Source: Geobacter sp. | Lineage (GTDB): Bacteria > Desulfobacterota > Desulfuromonadia > Geobacterales > Pseudopelobacteraceae | Length of the DNA stretch: 64,000 nucleotides | Assembly: GCA_009684515.1 (NCBI GenBank) | Contig: WKKS01000009.1 | Coordinates: 1 to 64,000, forward strand | Direction of reading: 5' to 3' | Part shown: in pieces, positions 35,885 through 42,337 of the stretch | Layout: each line of letters begins with the position of its first letter | Numbering within the stretch: the first letter of the stretch is position 1 | Translations under genes and position numbers: made by a program | Notes under the pieces: generated by a model | Database searches by the model: none | What the model was told of the DNA's origin: nothing | What the model saw: only the letters and a program-made list of their open reading frames with translations

Positions 35885-36751
35885 CTAGTTTCGATTCGGG
35901 AAGGTGTTGATGCCGGCATGCAGTCCGACCGTCTTGTATATCCTTACGTCTTCCCAAGGCTCGTCAAGGATTTTGCTTACCTGCAGATCATCCCACGGCT
36001 CATCAAGAATACCGTCATGAATGGCCCAGCTCCTGCCGTGAACACTCTTCTCCATGCCGGGCATCCTGAAGGGTGAAGATCCGTCGAGCTTCCCGGTGAG
36101 GACACCACCCGGCCCGAATTCCCGGTTGATCTCATTCATCATCAGACGCCCTTTCAGATAATCAAACCCGTATTTTTCATATCGGATGGCATTGTCGTAG
36201 GTGAGAGGCTCGGCCAGTATGATGTCCATGCCAAGCGAATCTACAAATCTCTCAAAGAGGGTAAAGAACTCGCCGAAAACGTTAAGCCCCCAACTGGTCT
36301 GGTTCGGGAACAGTCCGGCCTGCATGGCGCGGATCTCCTCGGGAATGTTGCGCCCAAGCGTGGCAAAACAGTTGTTGTCGCCGTTCTCGTCAACATCTAC
36401 CGCAAAATAAGGACTGAAGGGATCGTTGATGACACAGAAGGAGAGTTCCATCTGGTGAAAATAGGTCTCGGCAATATCCAGAAAAAATGCCGTACGGCGG
36501 TCTTCGGGATCGCGACGAACCTCGATCCGGACCAGCGCCCCTTCCGGCGCGATAATTTTCACCCGCCGGCGCCCATCCGCCCCAAGCAAAGTCTCCGGCG
36601 AGATTCCGAGATAACGGAGCAGCCGGGGCGGAATAATGCCGGCATATATTTTATCCTTCTCCGGCTGTTCCAGGGCATTAATATCCGCAAGGCCACCTAA
36701 CTGGCGCGCACTAACGGACATAAGCGGTCCATTTCCCGGCAGCTTGCTCAC
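35885..36751 (-). CDS. Uncharacterised protein of the acyl-CoA regulon
   Basis: I do not recognise this family. It has 288 residues from a GTG at 36751 with a TGGGGGA site; an ATG at 36721 is the alternative. No signal peptide or membrane helix is seen, so it should be cytoplasmic. The middle (FFLDIAETYFHQMELSFCVI, VDVDENGDNNCFATLGRNIP) and YEKYGFDYLKGRLMMNEINR are well ordered and look conserved. Near the C-terminus a 13-residue unit is repeated with small changes: ILDEPWDDLQVSK then ILDEPWEDVRIYK. It lies 49 bp after the gene at 36801, behind the same operator type as known acyl-CoA genes. Confidence 0.7.
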   Translation of the reverse strand: MSKLPGNGPLMSVSARQLGGLADINALEQPEKDKIYAGIIPPRLLRYLGISPETLLGADGRRRVKIIAPEGALVRIEVRRDPEDRRTAFFLDIAETYFHQMELSFCVINDPFSPYFAVDVDENGDNNCFATLGRNIPEEIRAMQAGLFPNQTSWGLNVFGEFFTLFERFVDSLGMDIILAEPLTYDNAIRYEKYGFDYLKGRLMMNEINREFGPGGVLTGKLDGSSPFRMPGMEKSVHGRSWAIHDGILDEPWDDLQVSKILDEPWEDVRIYKTVGLHAGINTFPNRN

Positions 36752-36800
36752 ATATCCCCCAGACAGACAAAGACGATTGGACCTGTTCAGCGCCCCGACA

Positions 36801-37346
36801 CTACTCTTGTATCACAAATTCCCAGGCGCACCAGAAATCTTCCGGGTGAACATCCGGCGGGCAGGCGATACAGCGGGTCACAATGCGCGGATCGATAGTT
36901 CTGGCAAATTCGGAGTACTCCACAATACCGACCGACTTGCAGGGATGATCGGCCAGACCTTTGCGCTTGCGGGCCGACTGCACGCGACAGTCCAGCATCC
37001 TGAACACCGCCCGGGTTTCAGTCACTTCTATGCTTTCCTGAAGGTTCAGGCGGGCATAGAAGCGGTGTTTCAAACACTCAACCAGAGCCGCAATCCCGCC
37101 ACCCGGCTTGATTCCGAGCCGCTCCATGATGCGTTTGGCTTCTATGACCGTAAAAAGGCGCCAGGCATCCGTATCAATATCCACCGCAACTTCCATGCCA
37201 TAGCGCTTTTCAATTGACTGAAACCAGACGCCGTCGTGGGCCAGCCAGTTTTTGGCGTCATCGATAATGATCTTAACCAGCTCTTCCTTACTCAGATCGT
37301 AAAGGAGGCTGACCCCCTCGTCACCAGCTCTCTCCGCACTAGACAT
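36801..37346 (-). CDS. Uncharacterised cysteine-containing protein, possibly DUF6125-like
   Basis: 181 residues from the ATG at 37346, which has an AAGGAGG site. The N-terminal part DDAKNWLAHDGVWFQSIEKR and GMEVAVDIDTDAWRLF, the glycine-rich LGIKPGGGIAALVECL and the C-terminal CIACPPDVHPEDFWCAWEF recall DUF6125 / L-2-amino-thiazoline-4-carboxylate-hydrolase-like proteins. I am not certain of that match. Six or so cysteines, including CIAC and a terminal C-A-W-E-F, could bind metal. It is the first gene of a two-gene unit behind element D, divergent from MerR copy 2. Confidence 0.7.
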   Translation of the reverse strand: MSSAERAGDEGVSLLYDLSKEELVKIIIDDAKNWLAHDGVWFQSIEKRYGMEVAVDIDTDAWRLFTVIEAKRIMERLGIKPGGGIAALVECLKHRFYARLNLQESIEVTETRAVFRMLDCRVQSARKRKGLADHPCKSVGIVEYSEFARTIDPRIVTRCIACPPDVHPEDFWCAWEFVIQE

Positions 37347-37412
37347 AATTTCCTCCTTGGGATGGTGGTGGCAACAACCCGGCAGAATCCGCCGAACCAC
37401 TCTACTATATTT

Positions 37413-37430
37413 TTCACGTATACGTAATAC
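37413..37430. promoter_or_regulatory. Secondary ACGT-containing dyad near element D
   Basis: TTTCACGTATACGTAATA contains the perfect palindrome ACGTATACGT and matches the core spacing of the shared operator (ACGT, then GT nine bases on) but lacks the CAAC end. It lies between element D and the start at 37346. It may be a second binding site for the MerR regulator. Confidence 0.4.
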
Positions 37431-37464
37431 ACAAAACTATCATGCAGAATAAGGCTTTCACGAA

Positions 37465-37516
37465 TACCTATATTGCGTTTACGTTTATGTCAACTAAAAA
37501 GTTAACATAATTTTAT
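37465..37516 (-). promoter_or_regulatory. Operator/promoter element D between the unknown pair and MerR copy 2
   Basis: GTTTACGTTTATGTCAAC is at 37477-37494. The minus strand gives -35 TTGACA (37488-37493) and a weaker -10 (TATAGG at 15 bp or TAGGTA at 17 bp). AACA is at 37504-37507, again nine bases past CAAC, then TTTTAT. The 350-bp gap 37347-37696 otherwise holds no gene. The element is about 200 bp upstream of the divergent MerR gene. Confidence 0.65.
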
Positions 37517-37696
37517 GGCTACTGTAATTATGACCACACAATGGCCGCCATGATGCGCAACTAGCTGTTGCAATTAACTTATTCGCAACAGAACGTTTTT
37601 TGTTAAAAGCAGGAAGGAGCTGCACAAAGTATAATTCACTTTCTAATCTTGAGGAGAACAGCTATAAATCGAGTAAGAGTACTATCGGAGGATGAT

Positions 37697-38092
37697 ATGC
37701 AGGATACGGAAGAAATAATAACCATTGGCGAGTTATGCAAAACGCTTGGACTGACCACCCGCACCTTGCGTTATTGGGAAGAGGTCGGGATTATCGAGTC
37801 AACCGAACGGTCGGACGGGGCAAATCGCGGTTACGCACCCTATACGGTACGGCGGATCAAGTTCATCATGAAACTCAAGGATCTTGGACTTACTATCAGG
37901 GAAATGCAGGATCTGTATAAAGTTTATGGCGAGGCAAAGCAGACCGAACGCATGATACCGGAGTTGGTGCGAATCCTTGATGTGCATATCAATCTGATCG
38001 ATGAGAAGATGGCCAAGCTTTCGTCGCTGCGCAATGAAATTGTCGGATACCGCCAGAAGATTCAGGACAAGTTTAACGCATCCATAAAATAG
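37697..38092 (+). CDS. MerR-family regulator, copy 2
   Basis: 131 residues from the ATG at 37697 (CGGAGGATG site). The winged helix-turn-helix ITIGELCKTLGLTTRTLRYW is followed by a long helix ending DEKMAKLSSLRNEIVGYR. It aligns along its full length with copy 1 (22321): shared LTTRTLRY, LKDLGLTI/LKELGLTI, MQ(E/D)L and DEKM(S/A)KL. It has no metal-binding cysteines. It is divergent from the unknown pair and beside element D, the best placed candidate to bind the shared operator. LiuR-type function is inference from family and context. Confidence 0.88.
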   Translation: MQDTEEIITIGELCKTLGLTTRTLRYWEEVGIIESTERSDGANRGYAPYTVRRIKFIMKLKDLGLTIREMQDLYKVYGEAKQTERMIPELVRILDVHINLIDEKMAKLSSLRNEIVGYRQKIQDKFNASIK

Positions 38093-38101
38093 GACGGCTG
38101 G

Positions 38102-38136
38102 CGCAGGAGCGGCAGAAACAGCCTGGCACTCCTGCG
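38102..38136 (+). terminator. Hairpin after MerR copy 2
   Basis: CGCAGGAG (38102-38109) pairs with CTCCTGCG (38129-38136) around a 19-base loop, 10 bp after the MerR stop. No U-tract follows, so its role as a terminator is only probable. Confidence 0.45.
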
Positions 38137-38191
38137 TACCTGTCGTTTACGATGCAAAATATTTAGACCGGCGCCAACTCGCTTTCGAAAC

Positions 38192-38449
38192 TCAGACGGT
38201 CGGTTGCTTCACCTTTTTGACTCTTTTGGCGGCCACACGCGGTTTCACAGCCGTGACAACGGCGCTAACAGCCACAAATGAGGCCGGGTCAGCCGGCTCC
38301 AGAATTGCGTAATGGGAAGAAGCAATTTTCCTGACGATTCCATCACTGAACTGAATAGTCGCTTTCAGAGCACCTACCTCAACAACCTTGCCGGCTCCCC
38401 ATTCAAGAGCACCAGAATGGCTGACTACAATTCCTCGTTTGATAATCAT
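38192..38449 (-). CDS. Small DUF3553-like protein
   Basis: 85 residues from the ATG at 38449 (AGGAG site). The N-terminal half, WGAGKVVEVGALKATIQFSD followed by GIVRKIASSHYAILEP, fits the short SH3-like DUF3553 domain also found at the end of some UvrD-type helicases. The C-terminal tail is basic (KPRVAAKRVKKVKQP), suggesting nucleic-acid contact. Monocistronic; role unknown. Confidence 0.7.
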   Translation of the reverse strand: MIIKRGIVVSHSGALEWGAGKVVEVGALKATIQFSDGIVRKIASSHYAILEPADPASFVAVSAVVTAVKPRVAAKRVKKVKQPTV

Positions 38450-38936
38450 ATAATCTCCTTTTCCTGCTGAATTTACAGCTGCTGCCTTACGCAACTGCCA
38501 CCAGAAAGCCGGCCTGCATACGACCACCCTCCTGACGACAGAATTCCTGCATCTCTACTTACATGTTGCCCTGTATTTGCCATGCTTTCCAAATATCCGG
38601 CCATAACGTAGGAGTTCACGAAACAAGAACAGTCGAAATGGACGGCGCATACCGAACCGGAGGATTTAACAATGGAGGTGGAAGAAGGTGGTTGGGAAAC
38701 AGAGAGGGTTCAAAACAACTAAGAAAATTGAACTCCTGATGGCGGATTGGTTGTTAACAGTACGCCTTTATCAGGTTAATAGACAGCAATATTATTTTGC
38801 CTGGCGGCAATGCTGTCTGTGGATGTACTTTATTTTGCGGCCTTTTCGATCAATGCACCCGGAGGAGCAAGCGGCGTGAGCCCGTTGCCTGTGCGCCCTT
38901 GCGAGCGCACAGACCTTTAAGGAAGAGAACGGAGCC
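38450..38936. other. Gene-free stretch with two hairpins
   Basis: About 490 bp lack a convincing gene. One structure is AGACAGCA (38781-38788) with TGCTGTCT (38811-38818), enclosing an inner stem TTGCC/GGCAA (38797-38801 and 38806-38810) with loop TGGC. A second is TGTGCGC/GCGCACA (38890-38896 and 38905-38911), 26 bp past the ClC stop on the minus side. A 16-codon frame at 38672 has a good GGAGG site but no support otherwise. A small RNA or terminator region is possible. Confidence 0.35.
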
Positions 38937-40322
38937 TCACAGATTATCCGTATCTGATTCTTTGTTCTCTTTTCGCTCGCTTGCACCAGTTTTTTTATTG
39001 AATTTAAGTATAAATTGAAAAAACGACTTTTCACGCGGGACCAGGGTCGAACACTCGATGTCCCCGAGCTGACTCCCCTCCGGAGCCAGGAGCGATCCGC
39101 TTTTCTGAATCCCGAGCAACTGGCTTGGATAAACGCTGTGGTATCCGATGATCAGAAAGCTGGTCATACATGCCACTGCGGCATGTGTGCCGATGGCCGA
39201 ACCGAACAGCTCCATCGCCATGATGGAAGCCGAGATCGGTGTATTGGCTGCTGCGGCCAATACAGCCACCATCCCGATGGCGGAAAAAGCGGCCACATTC
39301 GGCTCGTGGAACAGTGTCGCAAACAGGTTGCCTGCTGCGGTACCCACAAAGAACACCGGAGTAAGGACTCCGCCGCTGCCGCCGCACCCAAGGGTAATGG
39401 CCGAAGTGATGCTCTTCCAGAAGACCGCGCCAACCGGCAGATGCTCCCCCCTCAGCGCTTTTTCAATATTTCCCAGCCCCAGCCCCAGATAATCCGGGGA
39501 AACAAAGGTGCCAATCAACACCAGGAGACCGCCACCGATCAGCGCACTGGCGACCCAGTGCCGGGTAAGGCGATCCAGCTGCTTGTGCATAAAATGCAGC
39601 AGCTGAATAAAAAACAGTGCAATCAACCCGCACCAGACACCGAGCAGCAGCATCTCCAGAAACCCCCAGCTGGTCATGTTGGACGTAATGCTTATGGCCT
39701 CATAAGGGTAGGTAACACCAAGCGCGGTTGCCACATGATAACCAACGATGCCGGCAACAAACGAGGGAAACATGACATCGTACATCATCTGCCCCAGCAC
39801 CAGCACTTCTATGCCGAACAGCGCCCCGGCGATCGGAGTTCCAAAGACCGTTGCAAAGCCGGCGCTAATGCCGCAAATAACCAGTTTTTTTCTGTCAGAT
39901 TCAGGCAGACGGGCGATAGAAGCAAAAGCAGAAGCCATTCCCGCCCCGATTTGCGCACAAGGCCCTTCCTTACCCGCCGAACCGCCGCTCGCCAGGGTGA
40001 TGATCGTGGCACACAGCTTGACCGGAACTACCCTGAACGGAATCCGCCCCATTCGCTGGTGAACCGCTTCAATAACCTTCTCCGTTCCATGACCGGCGGC
40101 ATCCGGCGCCAGATAACGCACCAAAGCGCTGCTGGCGAGCAGCGTTATTGGCAGGAACAGCTGATAAGGGAGGTTACCACTATAAAAAGAAGTGGTAACA
40201 GAAAGCGCTTTCAGGAAAAAGGTGGTGCCGAGACCTGCCAGCGCTCCAACCACAGAAGCATAAACTGTCCATTTGATAATGCTGGCAAAGAGCGTCAGTT
40301 GTTCGGATATACGAGGTTTCAC
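38937..40322 (-). CDS. ClC-family chloride channel/transporter
   Basis: 461 residues from a GTG at 40322 (AAGGTG upstream). About ten membrane segments are visible. The ClC selectivity regions are GSAGKEGPCAQIGAG (with the gating glutamate; lysine replaces the usual arginine of GREGP) and GGSGGVLTPVFFVGTAAG. The first region (GSGIP in the classical family) is altered to AAGHGTEK. There is no CBS domain. It may move chloride or another small anion, with or without proton exchange. It lies 33 bp after the Pal-like gene. Confidence 0.87.
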   Translation of the reverse strand: MKPRISEQLTLFASIIKWTVYASVVGALAGLGTTFFLKALSVTTSFYSGNLPYQLFLPITLLASSALVRYLAPDAAGHGTEKVIEAVHQRMGRIPFRVVPVKLCATIITLASGGSAGKEGPCAQIGAGMASAFASIARLPESDRKKLVICGISAGFATVFGTPIAGALFGIEVLVLGQMMYDVMFPSFVAGIVGYHVATALGVTYPYEAISITSNMTSWGFLEMLLLGVWCGLIALFFIQLLHFMHKQLDRLTRHWVASALIGGGLLVLIGTFVSPDYLGLGLGNIEKALRGEHLPVGAVFWKSITSAITLGCGGSGGVLTPVFFVGTAAGNLFATLFHEPNVAAFSAIGMVAVLAAAANTPISASIMAMELFGSAIGTHAAVACMTSFLIIGYHSVYPSQLLGIQKSGSLLAPEGSQLGDIECSTLVPREKSFFQFILKFNKKTGASERKENKESDTDNL

Positions 40323-40355
40323 CTGTTTATTTCACCTTTTTACTTCACCTTGATA

Positions 40356-40949
40356 TTATTGAATAACAAATTCATCCCTGCGATTTTTAGCCCATGCCGA
40401 TTCATTGCTGCCCTGGACTGCCGGACGCTCTTTACCGTAGCTGACGGTAGCAAGTCTTTCCGGCTGAACACCCATGGTCGTCAGATATTTCTGAGCGGCC
40501 TTGGCCCGTCGTTCTCCCAGCGCCAGATTGTACTCGGCAGATCCGCGCTCATCGCAATGCCCCTCGATTTTCAACCTGGCGGCCGACTGTGCTTTCAGAA
40601 GGATTTCCGCGTTGCGTGACAGCGCATTTCTGGCATCCTGACTCAAATCGGAACTATCAAAGTTGAAGTAGACTTTTTCAAAGACATTCTGAGCCGGCAC
40701 CGCATTGACCGCCTGTTCCGCCTGTTCCGCCGGAGCGGCCGCCTTGGCCGCTGCAACCGGTTCGGACTTGACCGCCTCAGCTGTTTTAACCGCCTTGCTT
40801 TCTGCGGGCGCTGCAACCGCCTTGGCTGTCGCCTGATTGCCGGCAATCGACTCATCACTCTTGACAATATCCTTGTTGGCACACCCTGCAACTCCAAACA
40901 ATACCCCTAAACATCCAGCAGCCACAACAACCTTTTTACAAACATTCAT
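40356..40949 (-). CDS. pal: Pal/OmpA-family outer-membrane lipoprotein
   Basis: 197 residues. The lipoprotein signal ends at the lipobox FGVAGC, so Cys23 should be lipidated. A low-complexity Ala/Lys/Glu linker (about 35-85) precedes the OmpA-like peptidoglycan-binding domain: VYFNFDSSDLSQDARNALSR, IEGHCDERGSAEYNLALGER and RAKAAQKYLTTMGV. The Asp/Arg pair that grips diaminopimelate is in CDERG and the following helix. This gene is not beside tolB. It is divergent from marR and shares a palindrome in its promoter, which ties envelope stability to the trehalose cluster. Confidence 0.88.
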   Translation of the reverse strand: MNVCKKVVVAAGCLGVLFGVAGCANKDIVKSDESIAGNQATAKAVAAPAESKAVKTAEAVKSEPVAAAKAAAPAEQAEQAVNAVPAQNVFEKVYFNFDSSDLSQDARNALSRNAEILLKAQSAARLKIEGHCDERGSAEYNLALGERRAKAAQKYLTTMGVQPERLATVSYGKERPAVQGSNESAWAKNRRDEFVIQ

Positions 40950-40974
40950 AACATTCCCCTTTCGACATAGTTGG

Positions 40975-41003
40975 TTGACACAATTTATTTCAGATGGTAA
41001 TGA
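40975..41003 (+). promoter_or_regulatory. Probable marR promoter
   Basis: TTGACA (40975-40980), a 17-bp spacer and TAATGA (40998-41003) point toward marR at 41053. The -10 is weak, but the perfect -35 and spacing are good, and the -10 runs into the palindrome at 40999-41026. Confidence 0.5.
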
Positions 41004-41026
41004 TTTATATCACAAACTAAATCATT
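40999..41026. promoter_or_regulatory. Palindromic operator in the pal-marR divergent promoter
   Basis: AATGATTTA (40999-41007) and TAAATCATT (41018-41026) form a perfect 9-bp inverted repeat with a 10-bp spacer. It covers the -10 box and most of the spacer of the pal promoter and touches the marR -10. It begins 26 bp before the marR start codon. This is the expected place for an autoregulatory MarR-dimer site controlling both directions. Confidence 0.7.
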
Positions 41027-41031
41027 GTCAA
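41004..41031 (-). promoter_or_regulatory. pal promoter
   Basis: On the minus strand TTGACA (41026-41031), 16 bp, TATAAA (41004-41009): a near-consensus sigma-70 promoter for pal, about 50 bp upstream of its start codon. The 9-bp palindrome lies inside it. Confidence 0.7.
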
Positions 41032-41052
41032 ACTAAAAGGACATACCTGGCC

Positions 41053-41595
41053 ATGGACAAATATAATTCTGGCGCGCAGCTGAACGAAGATACGATCAGG
41101 ATGGAAAATAAATTACGGCAGGAACTGGTCAGAGAGGTTTTTGACTCGCTTCACTCCCTCTCGAACGTAACCGATGAACAGTCACGCGAGATCGAGAAGC
41201 GGACCGGGCTGAGCAGGAACCAGACCATGACTGTCCGGGCCGTCACCAGGTCGCCGGCCATCCACGTTTCCGATCTGGCCAGAATAATGTACCTGAATCC
41301 AGCCACTATGGTACGGGTCCTTGACCGCCTCGAAGAACAGGATCTTGTGACCAGAACACGCTCAAAGGAAGACCGGCGTGTGGTGGAAGTCAGACCGACC
41401 GAGAAATCCGGAGAAATTGAGCTGATTCTCCGCAATGTCGCGCATGACAGCCTGATGAACTGCCTGAAATCAACCAACAACGACGACCTGGCAGCCATGC
41501 TCGCATCCCTTCAAAAACTTTCAGCACTGCTGATCAGCGCCGCCCCGCCCGCTTCCCCGCCACTAAGCGGCGAGATAACGAAAGGAAAACCATAA
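41053..41595 (+). CDS. MarR-family transcriptional regulator of the trehalose cluster
   Basis: 180 residues from the ATG at 41053 (AAAAGGAC site). The winged helix-turn-helix is VSDLARIMYLNPATMVRVLD with the wing TRTRSKEDRRVVEVRPTEKS, the DxR signature of MarR proteins. Long helices on both sides form the dimer. The stop is 2 bp before otsB, so it is part of the operon it probably controls. The ligand is unknown. A proline-rich tail (AAPPASPPLS) is unusual but short. Confidence 0.85.
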   Translation: MDKYNSGAQLNEDTIRMENKLRQELVREVFDSLHSLSNVTDEQSREIEKRTGLSRNQTMTVRAVTRSPAIHVSDLARIMYLNPATMVRVLDRLEEQDLVTRTRSKEDRRVVEVRPTEKSGEIELILRNVAHDSLMNCLKSTNNDDLAAMLASLQKLSALLISAAPPASPPLSGEITKGKP

Positions 41596-41597
41596 CC

Positions 41598-42323
41598 ATG
41601 AGAGTCTGGCTATTTGATTTTGACGGGACGCTTTCGCCGCTGGTCGCCGACCGGAATGCAGCCGTAATACATCCGGCCTGTGCCGGAATGTTGGGAGAGC
41701 TTTCAAGGTCAACCACTGACCAGGTTGCGATCATATCCAGCAGGGCCCTGGAAGATTTATTGCCGCGAATTCCGCTGAAAGACATCATTATCGGCGGCAA
41801 CAGCGGCATTGAATGGCAATTGCCGGGCGGCTGCCGAATCTCGCTCGGCACTAACAAGAAGGATATTCTTGAAGCCCGCCGCCGGGAACTGATGCCTCTG
41901 CTGGAAAAACTCGGCCGCCAATCCGGGATCGAGATCGAGGACAAGCAGTGGTCGGTTGCCATCCATGTCGAGAAGTCCGGGAAAGCAGCCACCGAGCGGA
42001 TAACGAAAACAATCGATGACTGGGCGCAGCGTCAAAAAATAGCCCTGCACCACGGCCCGAATGTGCTGGAGGTCCAATTTCTGGACGGTTTTGACAAATC
42101 GGTCGGCGCAACATTCCTGGCAAGCCTGCTGAAGATAGACACTACCAAAGACTCGATCTTCTACGCCGGTGACGATGAAAACGATGCCGTTGCAATGCGC
42201 TGGGCCATAGAGTCCGGCGGGACAGCCATCATGGTCGGCTCCCGCCTGGATGTGCCCTGCGCACTGTATGTCGATGACCAGCTAGCATTAGTACAAACTG
42301 TGGAAAAATTGCGGAGTAGCTGA
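41598..42323 (+). CDS. otsB: Trehalose-6-phosphate phosphatase (HAD family)
   Basis: 241 residues, cytoplasmic. HAD motif I LFDFDGTLSPL carries the nucleophilic aspartate, motif II is AIISSRALEDL, and motif IV GDDENDAVAMRW holds the Mg-binding aspartates. The cap includes GNSGIEWQLPGG, as in OtsB. It hydrolyses trehalose-6-phosphate made by the next gene product, 14 bp downstream. If the GT20 enzyme makes a different phosphoglucoside, this phosphatase would act on that product. Confidence 0.88.
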   Translation: MRVWLFDFDGTLSPLVADRNAAVIHPACAGMLGELSRSTTDQVAIISSRALEDLLPRIPLKDIIIGGNSGIEWQLPGGCRISLGTNKKDILEARRRELMPLLEKLGRQSGIEIEDKQWSVAIHVEKSGKAATERITKTIDDWAQRQKIALHHGPNVLEVQFLDGFDKSVGATFLASLLKIDTTKDSIFYAGDDENDAVAMRWAIESGGTAIMVGSRLDVPCALYVDDQLALVQTVEKLRSS

Positions 42324-42337
42324 ATAGGAGAAATTTC

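Noticed and set aside
38688..38879. 63-codon plus-strand frame
   Set aside because: Non-ATG or weak start, odd composition, and it runs through a strong hairpin; not convincing as a gene.
40323..40355. Fluoride riboswitch before the ClC gene, suggested by the GKEGP-type channel
   Set aside because: Only 33 bp separate it from the Pal-like gene and no fluoride riboswitch core is visible; the filter region is also not clearly that of the fluoride-exporting branch.
39015..40619. Long open frame (534 codons) on the plus strand across the ClC and pal genes
   Set aside because: It lies antisense to two genes with clear family motifs and has no domain-like sequence; it is a by-product of codon bias on the other strand.
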